NCBI RefSeq assembly: GCF_040932435.1 | Contig: NZ_JBFQGA010000003.1 | Coordinates: 1-64,000 of the forward strand | Reading direction: 5' to 3' | DNA from: Kluyvera sp040932435 | GTDB lineage: Bacteria; Pseudomonadota; Gammaproteobacteria; Enterobacterales; Enterobacteriaceae | DNA: 64,000 bases | Shown: piece after piece, positions 1-7,887 of the stretch | Layout: each line of letters opens with the position of its first letter | How positions within the stretch are numbered: position 1 is the first letter of the stretch | Notes under the pieces: model-generated | The model's database searches: none | What the model saw: the letters and a program-made list of their open reading frames with translations, nothing else | What the model was told of the DNA's origin: nothing | Position numbers and translations under genes: made by a program

Positions 1-348
1 CCTAAGAGATTTTTTGTAGCAGATGCCGGCTTTCTCGCTGTGCGTCTGGGTCGTGGGCGCGGAGATGTGTTTTTGTGTCTTGGGGGAGGTCATGGCGGTG
101 GTCACGGTGGCGGCAACGGTGGTGGCGGTAACAACGGTGGTGGTGGTAACAACGGTGGTGGTGGTAATAACGGTGGTGGTGGTAATAACGGTGGTGGTGA
201 CAATGGCGGTGGTGTTGATCCCGTTGGCGGCACTCCAAGTGTAACCCCAACCACAGTTCGTGGCGGTTTCTTTACTAGTAGTCCGGTATCCGGTACCTCG
301 GATGGCGCAAAATGTAATCAGCCTGGTGCTTCCGGCTGTAACCGCTGA
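1..348 (+). CDS. Gly/Asn-repeat protein, 3' end only
   Basis: The reading frame is open from the first base and stops at 348, so the gene starts upstream of the window. About 115 codons are visible. The centre is low complexity: four 18-bp units encoding GGGGNN at 118-189, flanked by GGGH and GGGDN variants. After it comes a Thr/Ser/Pro-rich stretch and a short tail with two cysteines (CNQPGASGC). A terminator hairpin follows at 398, which supports this frame as the real end of a gene. In E. coli csgC lies upstream of ymdA, but nothing here resembles CsgC. I do not recognise the family. Such linkers are common in secreted or surface proteins, but no signal peptide or domain can be seen in this fragment. 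Confidence 0.5.
   Translation, partial: PKRFFVADAGFLAVRLGRGRGDVFLCLGGGHGGGHGGGNGGGGNNGGGGNNGGGGNNGGGGNNGGGDNGGGVDPVGGTPSVTPTTVRGGFFTSSPVSGTSDGAKCNQPGASGCNR
118..189 (+). repeat. 18-bp tandem repeat (GGGGNN)
   Basis: Four in-frame copies of an 18-bp unit, GGTGGTGGTGGTAAYAAC, with only third-position differences. Because the unit is a multiple of three, changes in copy number would keep the frame. Confidence 0.85.
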
Positions 349-397
349 TAATTTAATCGTATAGGTAATGTAGTCACAATGAGTTCAACAATGAGAG

Positions 398-431
398 AAG
401 GCCGTAATCTGAGCATTACGGCCTTTTTTTT
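398..431 (+). terminator. Rho-independent terminator
   Basis: An 11-bp perfect stem (AAGGCCGTAAT / ATTACGGCCTT) with a 6-base loop is followed by a run of T. It ends the partial gene at the left edge. The rest of 349-631 is AT-rich and holds no gene I can see; it presumably carries the ymdA promoter. Confidence 0.85.
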
Positions 432-631
432 GCGAAATGAATCAAGAAATTGAATCTCTCGCCGTAAATATATAAATGGCGGCAATATGCATCGCTTCTT
501 ATGCAGAAAGTCTCAAAGCCGTCTAACGTCATTAATGTAACTTATATGTATGTCAATTGTTTCCTGTGTGTAAATTGACGAATCAAAACTGTGGGCTATT
601 CCAGACAACCATGAATTAACGGGGAGTTGCC

Positions 632-943
632 ATGCAAACTAACATCCGCAAGTTTATTTCTCTTCTTCCTTTATTGACGATAAGTTCTGCCTCTGCTCTT
701 GCTGCAAACGGCGGCGTCATTCACTTTGTTGGGCAAATTGTTGAAACGCCCTGCGTATACCAACCCTCATCACAACAGATGCGTGTGAACTGCTATAACG
801 CCAAGACGGGCAACACGGAACGGACCATCCCTATGAATGCCTTGTTACAGGGGCAGACAATCGTCAATGACACGAGTATCGCCCGTTTACAGTGGGTGGA
901 TCAGGCGAAAAAACTCGCAATCCTGAATGTGGAATACAAATAG
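632..943 (+). CDS. ymdA: YmdA, small exported protein of unknown function
   Basis: 103 residues, the same length as E. coli YmdA, and in the same place ahead of ymdB. The first 24 residues form a clear signal peptide ending SASALA, so the product is predicted to be periplasmic or secreted. The mature part begins with GGVIHFVGQIVETPC, which resembles the opening strand of type 1 pilin subunits (a G-x-F-x-G-x-I motif followed by Cys); a second Cys could form the usual disulphide. It is too short to be a complete pilin and has no chaperone or usher gene beside it. The start follows a GGGGAG ribosome site. Function is unknown. Confidence 0.8.
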   Translation: MQTNIRKFISLLPLLTISSASALAANGGVIHFVGQIVETPCVYQPSSQQMRVNCYNAKTGNTERTIPMNALLQGQTIVNDTSIARLQWVDQAKKLAILNVEYK

Positions 944-1014
944 TCCGAAACGAAATTGCGGTCAGCGTTGTCTATGGTAGACAATATGTTCTTCTTAGAC
1001 AGAGGATAGTAAGC

Positions 1015-1572
1015 ATGACCGAACGAATTCAACTGCTGCAGGGCGATATTACCCGTCTTGAGGTGGATGTGATTGTCAACGCCGCTAACCCTTCACTGAT
1101 GGGTGGCGGTGGTGTCGACGGTGCCATCCACCGCGCAGCAGGCCCCTCGTTGCAAGAGGCTTGCGCCGTTGTGCGTCAGCAGCAGGGTACCTGCCCTCCG
1201 GGGCATGCGGTCATCACCCATGCGGGGGATCTGAAAGCGAAGGCGGTTATTCATACTGTAGGGCCGGTCTGGCAGGGTGGAGAAGAACACGAAGCTTCAC
1301 TGTTAGAGCAGGCATACCGTAACAGTTTGCAGCTCGCGCTTGATAATGGCTATCACACGCTCGCGTTTCCGGCTATTTCAACGGGGGCATACGGCTATCC
1401 CCACGCTGCGGCAGTGGAAATTGCGGTGAACACCGTTGCCACTTTCTTGACTCGCCGTAGCCTGCCGGAAATCGTCTATTTTGTCTGTTTTGATGATGAG
1501 ATGTTGAAGCTGTATCAGCAGCAAATTAGCCAGACCCGGATCCCGAGTCTGGCTAACGATGCTAACACTTAG
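1015..1572 (+). CDS. ymdB: O-acetyl-ADP-ribose deacetylase (macrodomain protein)
   Basis: 185 residues forming a single macrodomain. Family signatures are visible: GDITRLEVDVIVNAANPSL near the N-terminus, the glycine-rich GGGGVDGAIHRAAG, and the FPAISTGAYGYP loop that binds the distal ribose. In E. coli this enzyme removes the acetyl group from O-acetyl-ADP-ribose and also inhibits RNase III. The start at MTERIQ matches the E. coli protein and follows AGAGGA; longer upstream frames run through ymdA and are not used. The 3' end overlaps the end of opgC, which is read from the other strand. clsC, which follows ymdB in E. coli, is absent. Confidence 0.95.
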   Translation: MTERIQLLQGDITRLEVDVIVNAANPSLMGGGGVDGAIHRAAGPSLQEACAVVRQQQGTCPPGHAVITHAGDLKAKAVIHTVGPVWQGGEEHEASLLEQAYRNSLQLALDNGYHTLAFPAISTGAYGYPHAAAVEIAVNTVATFLTRRSLPEIVYFVCFDDEMLKLYQQQISQTRIPSLANDANT

Positions 1573-2728
1573 CTGCCGGGCTTTGGGACTTGGCGTTCTT
1601 TTGCTGCGGCTTGCCCGAGAAAAGAAAACGTAGCAGCGGTATGCGCAAATGAATTTCGTAGAGCACGATTGCGCAGCCGACAACAAACAGCAGACCGGTC
1701 AGAAAACCGAGCGTATTTGAGCTGATGACCGGCATAATCCAAGCGCCGAAAAACAGCGTCAGCGGATGATGCACCAAATAGATAAATAAAGAAGCATTCA
1801 CGAAATAGGTCACCCGTGCGGACTGGAAGTTCAGCAGGCGGTGACCGAACGAAAAGACCACATTAACCATCCACAGCCCCAGCACCATCGTAATCACATA
1901 CTCTGTTTCATACATCCAAGCGTCGCCAGAACCGTAATGTTGGTTGGCAAGGTAGGCGATAAAACCTAGCAGCGCGGCAAACATGCACCAAGGGGAAGGG
2001 GTGGTAAACAGATCCTTTAGCCGTGGATGAATGAAGGCCAGTGCGCCAAGGATAAAGAACGGGATGTAAAATAGGGTCTGCATGACGACAAAGTTAAATA
2101 AGCCGTCGCTCAGAATGGGTGGGTAGGTGAGAAAAATCGTGCGACGAATAGCGGCGTAAACGACGCCCAGCAGCAGGAACATCAGCGTCAGCTTGCCCAT
2201 CGACATATTATCGAAAAGATCTTCGCGCCTGCGCATTTGACGGCGACGCATCAGGCGAAATACCAGAATACCGATGGTAGTGAGTACCACCAGTACCAGC
2301 AAGAACCACAGATGCGACACTAATTCCCAGGCCAGCGTATTATATTTTTGATAGAAAGTGAGCGTATGCCAGGTTTCCGTCTTACCCTTTACATATTGCA
2401 GCATCAGAAACTGCGGTAGCGTCAGAAGCGGGATGGCGGTTAAGAGCGGGATACCGACGCGCTCCACGCGAACTTTCCACCACTTCTTAAGCGGATAGCG
2501 CAAAAAAAGCATATAGGAAAAATAGCCCGAAATAACAAAGAACACCTGCATGCGAAAGGCGTGAATAAAATCGTTGAACAGCGTTAACCACCAAGACGGT
2601 GATTCGCTGTTCATATGCCAGGTGTGGCTGGAGTAGAGCAGTGAGATGTGAAAGGGTATCCCCAAGAGCATCAGCCAAGCACGAATGGAGTCGAGGAAGT
2701 ATTCACGCTGCGCGGGTTTGTTATTCAT
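1562..2728 (-). CDS. opgC: Glucan succinyltransferase OpgC
   Basis: 388 residues, an inner-membrane acyltransferase-3 family protein with about ten predicted membrane segments. It adds succinyl groups to osmoregulated periplasmic glucans. The N-terminal REYFLDSIRAWLMLLGIPFH segment, with the conserved His after the first helix, and FRMQVFFVISGYFSYMLFLR are nearly identical to E. coli OpgC. The start at MNNKPAQ aligns with the E. coli start; the frame extends 23 codons further upstream without support. It is divergent from opgGH across a 270-bp region. The variable basic loop around RRRQMRRREDL and the C-terminal tail are the least conserved parts. Confidence 0.95.
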   Translation of the reverse strand: MNNKPAQREYFLDSIRAWLMLLGIPFHISLLYSSHTWHMNSESPSWWLTLFNDFIHAFRMQVFFVISGYFSYMLFLRYPLKKWWKVRVERVGIPLLTAIPLLTLPQFLMLQYVKGKTETWHTLTFYQKYNTLAWELVSHLWFLLVLVVLTTIGILVFRLMRRRQMRRREDLFDNMSMGKLTLMFLLLGVVYAAIRRTIFLTYPPILSDGLFNFVVMQTLFYIPFFILGALAFIHPRLKDLFTTPSPWCMFAALLGFIAYLANQHYGSGDAWMYETEYVITMVLGLWMVNVVFSFGHRLLNFQSARVTYFVNASLFIYLVHHPLTLFFGAWIMPVISSNTLGFLTGLLFVVGCAIVLYEIHLRIPLLRFLFSGKPQQKNAKSQSPAAKC

Positions 2729-3000
2729 AGAGTTAAGTACGATTCTCGGACTAATCGCCTTACGAAACCAGACGATAAAGTTTACATTCGTTGGCAACCC
2801 TACACTAACTCTGGATACCTGTCTCTAGGATAAGCACGCAAAGTGCAAGGTGCAGTTAACGGTTGTTTATTCCATAAGCCACCGTACTGAACAATATGGG
2901 GATTATGTTGTCGGATTGCTTGAATTTCCAGTAAAATGGGAAGGATCGATTTAAGCACACAAAGGGGGAAGTGCTTAGTTATATGAAACATACACCACAG

Positions 3001-4536
3001 ATGATGAAACTGCGTTGGTTAGGCGCAGCCGTAATGTTGTCCCTGTGTACTTCATCTGCATGGGCATTCACTATTGATGACGTTGCGAAGCAGGCTAAAT
3101 CGCTGGCTGATAAGAGCTATGAAGCGCCGAAAAGCAACTTGCCATCCGTCTTCCGCGACATGAAATACGCGGACTACCAGCAAATCCAGTTCAACCACGA
3201 TAAGGCGTACTGGAGCAAAATAAAGACCCCATTCAAACTTGAGTTTTACCATCAGGGTATGTATTTCGACACGCCGGTGACCATTAATGAAGTCACGGCG
3301 ACTTCCGTGCGCAAAATTAAATATAGCCCGGACTATTTTACTTTTGGTGACGTACAGCATGATAAAGACACCGTGAAGGATCTTGGCTTCGCGGGCTTCA
3401 AAGTGCTTTATCCACTCAACAGCAAAGATAAAAACGACGAAATCGTCAGCATGCTTGGCGCGAGCTATTTCCGCGTTCTCGGTCAGGGGCAGGTTTACGG
3501 TTTGTCGGCGCGTGGTTTGGCAATCGATACGGCTCTGCCGTCCGGTGAAGAATTCCCTCGCTTCCGCGAATACTGGATTGAGCGCCCGAAAGCCAACGAT
3601 AAGCGTCTAACTATTTATGCGCTGTTGGACTCCCCGCGTGCGACTGGTGCATACCGTTTCGTGGTGATGCCTGGCCGCGATACCGTGGTTGATGTGCAGA
3701 CCAAAATCTATCTGCGCGATAAAGTGGGCAAGCTTGGCGTCGCTCCGTTGACCAGTATGTTCCTGTTCGGGCCAAACCAGCCGTCGCCGACGACAAACTT
3801 CCGCCCTGAACTGCACGACTCAAATGGCCTGTCGATTCATGCTGGCAACGATGAGTGGATCTGGCGCCCGCTGAACAACCCGAAACATTTGGCCGTTAGC
3901 AGCTTTGCGACCGAAAACCCACAAGGGTTTGGTCTGCTGCAGCGTGGCCGTCAGTTCTCTCGCTTTGAAGATCTGGATGACCGCTACGATCTGCGTCCTA
4001 GCGCTTGGATCACGCCAAAAGGGGATTGGGGCAAAGGTACCGTTGAGCTGGTAGAGATCCCAACCAACGATGAAACCAACGACAACATCGTAGCTTACTG
4101 GACGCCGGACAAGCTGCCAGCGGCTGGCAAAGAGATGAACTATAAGTACACCATCACCTTTACCCGCGATGAAGAAAAACTGCATGACGCTGATAGCGCG
4201 TATGTTATGCAGACCCGTCGTTCTACCGGTGATGTGAAACAGTCTAATCTGATTCGTCAGCCTGACGGCACGGTGGCATTCGTCGTCGACTTCACCGGCG
4301 CTGAAATGCGTAAGTTGCCGCAGGATACGGCGGTAACGGCGCAGACTAGCATTGGCGATAATGGTGAAATCGTTGAAAACAGCGTTCGCTACAACCCGGT
4401 GACTAAAGGTTGGCGCTTAACGCTGCGCGTGAAAGTGAAAGATGCGAAGAAAACCACTGAAATGCGCGCCGCGCTGGTCAATGCCGATCAGTCGCTGAGT
4501 GAAACCTGGAGCTATCAGCTGCCTGCAAATGAATAA
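3001..4536 (+). CDS. opgG: Periplasmic glucan biosynthesis protein OpgG
   Basis: 511 residues from this start, the same as E. coli OpgG. Residues 1-22 (MMKLRWLGAAVMLSLCTSSA then WA) are a signal peptide, so the mature protein is periplasmic. OpgG is needed for the backbone structure of osmoregulated periplasmic glucans, acting on the beta-1,2 glucan made by OpgH. Most of the sequence is near-identical to E. coli, including RDMKYADYQQIQFNHDKAYW and the LPANE C-terminus. An ATG at 2983 and a GTG at 2971 are in frame; the strong AAGGGGGAA at 2962-2970 is better spaced for 2983, so a start six codons longer is quite possible. The stop overlaps the opgH start. Confidence 0.95.
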   Translation: MMKLRWLGAAVMLSLCTSSAWAFTIDDVAKQAKSLADKSYEAPKSNLPSVFRDMKYADYQQIQFNHDKAYWSKIKTPFKLEFYHQGMYFDTPVTINEVTATSVRKIKYSPDYFTFGDVQHDKDTVKDLGFAGFKVLYPLNSKDKNDEIVSMLGASYFRVLGQGQVYGLSARGLAIDTALPSGEEFPRFREYWIERPKANDKRLTIYALLDSPRATGAYRFVVMPGRDTVVDVQTKIYLRDKVGKLGVAPLTSMFLFGPNQPSPTTNFRPELHDSNGLSIHAGNDEWIWRPLNNPKHLAVSSFATENPQGFGLLQRGRQFSRFEDLDDRYDLRPSAWITPKGDWGKGTVELVEIPTNDETNDNIVAYWTPDKLPAAGKEMNYKYTITFTRDEEKLHDADSAYVMQTRRSTGDVKQSNLIRQPDGTVAFVVDFTGAEMRKLPQDTAVTAQTSIGDNGEIVENSVRYNPVTKGWRLTLRVKVKDAKKTTEMRAALVNADQSLSETWSYQLPANE

Positions 4537-7057
4537 CACAACGAAGTATATCGACGCACTGTCGCTTACGGATGCAGAAAAAGCGGCGCTTCCTGATACG
4601 GATCTTCGTGCCGTTCATGAAGCGTTAGATGATGAACATCAGGCTTTTTCCCGTGATGACGACACGCCCCTAGCTTCCGTTAAGGCCCGGCTCGAGCAGA
4701 GCTGGCCTGACTCTTTGGGCGGCTCTCAACTGACCAAAGATGACGAAGGGCGTACCCAGTTGAAAGCGATGCCAAAGGCAACGCGTTCTTCTATGTTCCC
4801 TGACCCGTGGCGGACCAACCCGGTTGGTCGCTTCTGGGATCGTCTGCGCGGCCGTGATGTTACCCCGCGCTATCTTTCCCGCCTGACCAAAGAAGAGCAG
4901 GAACGTGAGGCCAAATGGCGTACGGTGGGGTCTATCCGCCGCTATACGCTGCTTATCCTCACGCTGGCCCAGACCGTCGTCGCCACGTGGTACATGAAAA
5001 CCATCCTGCCGTATCAGGGATGGGCATTCATTAATCCGGCCGATATGGTGGGGCAGAACTTGTGGCTCTCCTTTATGCAACTGCTGCCTTATCTGTTGCA
5101 AACTGGGATCCTTATTCTGTTCGCCGTTCTGTTCTGTTGGGTTTCGGCCGGTTTTTGGACCGCTTTGATGGGCTTCCTACAGCTGCTTATTGGGCGGGAT
5201 AAATACAGCATTTCTGCCTCAACGGTAGGGGATGAGCCGCTCAATCCGGAACACCGGACGGCGCTCATCATGCCTATCTGTAACGAAGATGTCTCCCGCG
5301 TGTTCGCCGGTCTGCGTGCGACCTGGGAGTCGGTTAAAGCGACCGGTCAGGAAAAACACTTTGATGTGTATATTCTGAGCGATAGCTACAACCCAGACAT
5401 CTGCGTGGCGGAACAAAAGGCGTGGATGGAGCTTATCGCAGAAGTGCAGGGCGAAGGTCAGATCTTCTATCGCCGTCGTCGTCGTCGCGTGAAGCGTAAA
5501 AGCGGTAACATCGATGACTTCTGCCGTCGTTGGGGTAACCAGTATAGCTACATGGTGGTGCTGGACGCCGACTCCGTTATGTCCGGTGACTGTCTGACTA
5601 ACCTTGTGCGCCTGATGGAAGCGAACCCGAACGCAGGGATCATCCAGTCTTCACCACGCGCCTCCGGGATGGACACCCTGTATGCGCGCTGTCAGCAGTT
5701 TGCGACGCGCGTTTATGGGCCGCTGTTTACCGCAGGTCTGCACTTCTGGCAGTTGGGTGAATCCCACTACTGGGGCCACAACGCCATTATCCGCGTGAAG
5801 CCGTTTATTGAGCACTGTGCGCTGGCGCCGTTACCGGGTGACGGTAACTTTGCTGGGTCGATTCTGTCGCATGACTTCGTTGAAGCTGCGCTGATGCGCC
5901 GTGCAGGGTGGGGCGTATGGATTGCGTACGATCTCCCTGGCTCCTATGAAGAGTTGCCGCCGAACCTGCTGGACGAACTCAAGCGTGACCGCCGCTGGTG
6001 TCAGGGTAACCTGATGAACTTCCGCCTGTTCCTAGTTAAAGGGATGCACCCGGTACACCGTGCGGTGTTCCTGACCGGCGTGATGTCCTACCTCTCCGCG
6101 CCGCTGTGGTTTATGTTCTTAGCCCTGTCGACGGCGTTGCAGGTGGTGCATGCCTTGACCGAGCCGCAATACTTCTTGCAGCCGCGTCAATTGTTCCCGG
6201 TTTGGCCGCAGTGGCGTCCTGAGCTAGCCATTGCTCTGTTCGCCTCAACGATGGTGCTGCTGTTCCTGCCGAAACTGCTCAGTATTATTCTGGTGTGGTG
6301 CAAAGGCTCGAAAGAGTACGGCGGCTTTATTCGCGTGACGATTTCTCTGCTGCTCGAAGTACTGTTCTCAGTCCTGCTGGCGCCGGTGCGTATGCTGTTC
6401 CATACCGTGTTTGTGGTCAGTGCGTTCCTCGGCTGGGAAGTGGTCTGGAACTCGCCGCAGCGTGATGATGACTCTACGCCGTGGAGCGAAGCGTTCATGC
6501 GTCATGGCTCGCAGTTGCTGCTGGGTCTGGTATGGGCAGTTGGTATGGCGTGGCTCGATCTGCGCTTCCTGTTCTGGCTGGCGCCTATCGTCTTCTCGTT
6601 GATCCTCTCGCCGTTTGTGTCGGTCGTTTCAAGCCGTGCAACCAATGGCTTGCGCACTAAACGCTGGAATCTGTTCTTGATCCCTGAAGAGTACAGCACG
6701 CCTAAAGTGTTGGCGGATACGGAGTCCTACCTCAAGCTTAACCGTGAGCGGATCTTGGACGATGGCTTTATGCATGCGGTGTTTAACCCATCATTCAATG
6801 CCTTGGCAACGGCGATGGCTACCGCGCGTCACCGCAGCAGCCACGTGCTGGAGATCGCCCGCGATCGTCACGTTGAGCAGGCGTTAAACGATCTTCCGGA
6901 TAAACTTAACCGCGATCGTCGTCTGGTGCTGTTGAGCGATCCGGTAACGCTTTCTCGTTTGCACTACCGTGTTTGGGCAGCCCCGGAGAAATATTCTTCG
7001 TGGGTGGCTGAGTACAACAAGCTGACGATGAACCCGCTGGCGCTAAAAGCTAACTAG
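4529..7057 (+). CDS. opgH: Glucan beta-1,2-glucosyltransferase OpgH
   Basis: 842 residues. An integral inner-membrane family 2 glycosyltransferase that polymerises glucose from UDP-glucose into the backbone of periplasmic glucans and passes it outward to OpgG. A cytoplasmic N-terminal region (about 140 residues) precedes the first membrane helices. The catalytic domain shows the aspartates in VLDADSVM, the acidic SHDFVEAALMRRAG and the DRRWCQGN (Q/RxxRW-type) motif. A second membrane block and a cytoplasmic tail follow. In E. coli the N-terminal part also inhibits FtsZ when UDP-glucose is high. ATG overlaps the last codons of opgG by 8 bp, so the two are translationally coupled. Confidence 0.97.
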   Translation: MNNTTKYIDALSLTDAEKAALPDTDLRAVHEALDDEHQAFSRDDDTPLASVKARLEQSWPDSLGGSQLTKDDEGRTQLKAMPKATRSSMFPDPWRTNPVGRFWDRLRGRDVTPRYLSRLTKEEQEREAKWRTVGSIRRYTLLILTLAQTVVATWYMKTILPYQGWAFINPADMVGQNLWLSFMQLLPYLLQTGILILFAVLFCWVSAGFWTALMGFLQLLIGRDKYSISASTVGDEPLNPEHRTALIMPICNEDVSRVFAGLRATWESVKATGQEKHFDVYILSDSYNPDICVAEQKAWMELIAEVQGEGQIFYRRRRRRVKRKSGNIDDFCRRWGNQYSYMVVLDADSVMSGDCLTNLVRLMEANPNAGIIQSSPRASGMDTLYARCQQFATRVYGPLFTAGLHFWQLGESHYWGHNAIIRVKPFIEHCALAPLPGDGNFAGSILSHDFVEAALMRRAGWGVWIAYDLPGSYEELPPNLLDELKRDRRWCQGNLMNFRLFLVKGMHPVHRAVFLTGVMSYLSAPLWFMFLALSTALQVVHALTEPQYFLQPRQLFPVWPQWRPELAIALFASTMVLLFLPKLLSIILVWCKGSKEYGGFIRVTISLLLEVLFSVLLAPVRMLFHTVFVVSAFLGWEVVWNSPQRDDDSTPWSEAFMRHGSQLLLGLVWAVGMAWLDLRFLFWLAPIVFSLILSPFVSVVSSRATNGLRTKRWNLFLIPEEYSTPKVLADTESYLKLNRERILDDGFMHAVFNPSFNALATAMATARHRSSHVLEIARDRHVEQALNDLPDKLNRDRRLVLLSDPVTLSRLHYRVWAAPEKYSSWVAEYNKLTMNPLALKAN

Positions 7058-7122
7058 CACGGAGTCTCCCCGGCCAAGCGAAGCGGCGCTGGGGAGGTTC
7101 TGAGTGAATAAAAGCTGAAAAG

Positions 7123-7153
7123 AAATACCGACATTCTTTGCCGGTATTTTTTT
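7123..7153 (+). terminator. Rho-independent terminator after opgH
   Basis: Stem AAATACCG / CGGTATTT with an 11-base loop, running into seven T. A second, T-less GC hairpin (CTCCCC ... GGGGAG) lies just before it at about 7069-7097. Confidence 0.8.
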
Positions 7154-7177
7154 GTCTTTTAAATGAGGAAAAATGAC

Positions 7178-7408
7178 GTGATAAGAATGATGCTGGTAGC
7201 CGCCATGGTCATGGTGCTGAGCGGATGCGGCAGCATTATCAGCCGGACGATACCGGGACAAGGCCACGGCAACCAGTACTATCCCGGTGTGCAATGGGAT
7301 CTACGTGATTCAGCTTGGCGCTATGTCACCATCCTTGACCTGCCATTTTCGCTAGTGTTCGATACCCTGTTGCTGCCAATTGATGCCAGCCACGGGCCTT
7401 ACGAATAA
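7178..7408 (+). CDS. yceK: YceK, small lipoprotein
   Basis: 76 residues from a GTG start; E. coli YceK has 75. The lipoprotein signal ends in LSGCG, so Cys should be lipidated and the protein membrane anchored. The remainder (SIISRTIPGQGHGNQYYPGV, LPFSLVFDTLLLPID, HGPYE) is almost identical to E. coli. I chose GTG because the AGGA ribosome site at 7166 lies inside the longer ATG frame that starts at 7163, and the GTG sits at proper spacing behind it. Function is unknown. It is convergent with msyB, with no gap between stops. Confidence 0.9.
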   Translation: MIRMMLVAAMVMVLSGCGSIISRTIPGQGHGNQYYPGVQWDLRDSAWRYVTILDLPFSLVFDTLLLPIDASHGPYE

Positions 7409-7783
7409 CTAGCGTTCATCCCACTCATCGGCTGCCGTCTGGCCCTCTTCGGTGTCCAGTGAGGGTTCGAGCTGATACTCACCCTCATCCCACTCGTGCA
7501 GCGTATTCTCTTCAATCCATTCTTGGCGAAGCTCAACTTCGTCGAAGTCGCCGTCAAATACGCTTTGGGCAGCTTCGCCTGTCAGCATCGGTAGGCACTC
7601 ACCTTCTCCGTCCTCATCGGCAAAGAACTCAGCCTGCCACATAATGTCGCCGTCTTGTTGAACGTACTTTTGCATATTGAACTGCTGTACGTCCGCGTCA
7701 CCTTCCTCAAGGCCGGGATTATCGGCTAGGAACATTTCGCGTGCCGCATCAATAGCTTCTTCGAGGGTGGCGTATAAAGTCAT
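7409..7783 (-). CDS. msyB: MsyB, acidic protein
   Basis: 124 residues, the same as E. coli MsyB. Extremely acidic, with Glu/Asp-rich segments (FFADEDGEGE, EENTLHEWDEGE) and few basic residues, which fits a soluble cytoplasmic protein. The E. coli gene was found as a multicopy suppressor of secY and secA defects; its direct function is not settled. The start at MTLYATLEEAID matches E. coli and follows GGGAGTTGAG; five extra in-frame codons upstream are not supported. Confidence 0.92.
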   Translation of the reverse strand: MTLYATLEEAIDAAREMFLADNPGLEEGDADVQQFNMQKYVQQDGDIMWQAEFFADEDGEGECLPMLTGEAAQSVFDGDFDEVELRQEWIEENTLHEWDEGEYQLEPSLDTEEGQTAADEWDER

Positions 7784-7887
7784 CTCAACTCCCTGCAATA
7801 TGATGGGTATTCAGGAAAATAATAGCTGAACTTTTCGGTTGTACACGCCCGGGTTTTGAAATTACCTAAACCAGCGGGCAAGGGACG

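Noticed and set aside
118..204. Regular short repeats that could be taken for a CRISPR array
   Set aside because: The units are 18 bp, in-frame Gly/Asn codons with no unique spacers, so it is a coding minisatellite.
2..250. His-rich 82-codon open frame on the - strand
   Set aside because: It is the complement of the Gly/Asn repeat; the + strand frame ends at a terminator and is the better gene.
7069..7097. GC hairpin after opgH as the terminator
   Set aside because: It has no T tract; the hairpin at 7123 fits much better.
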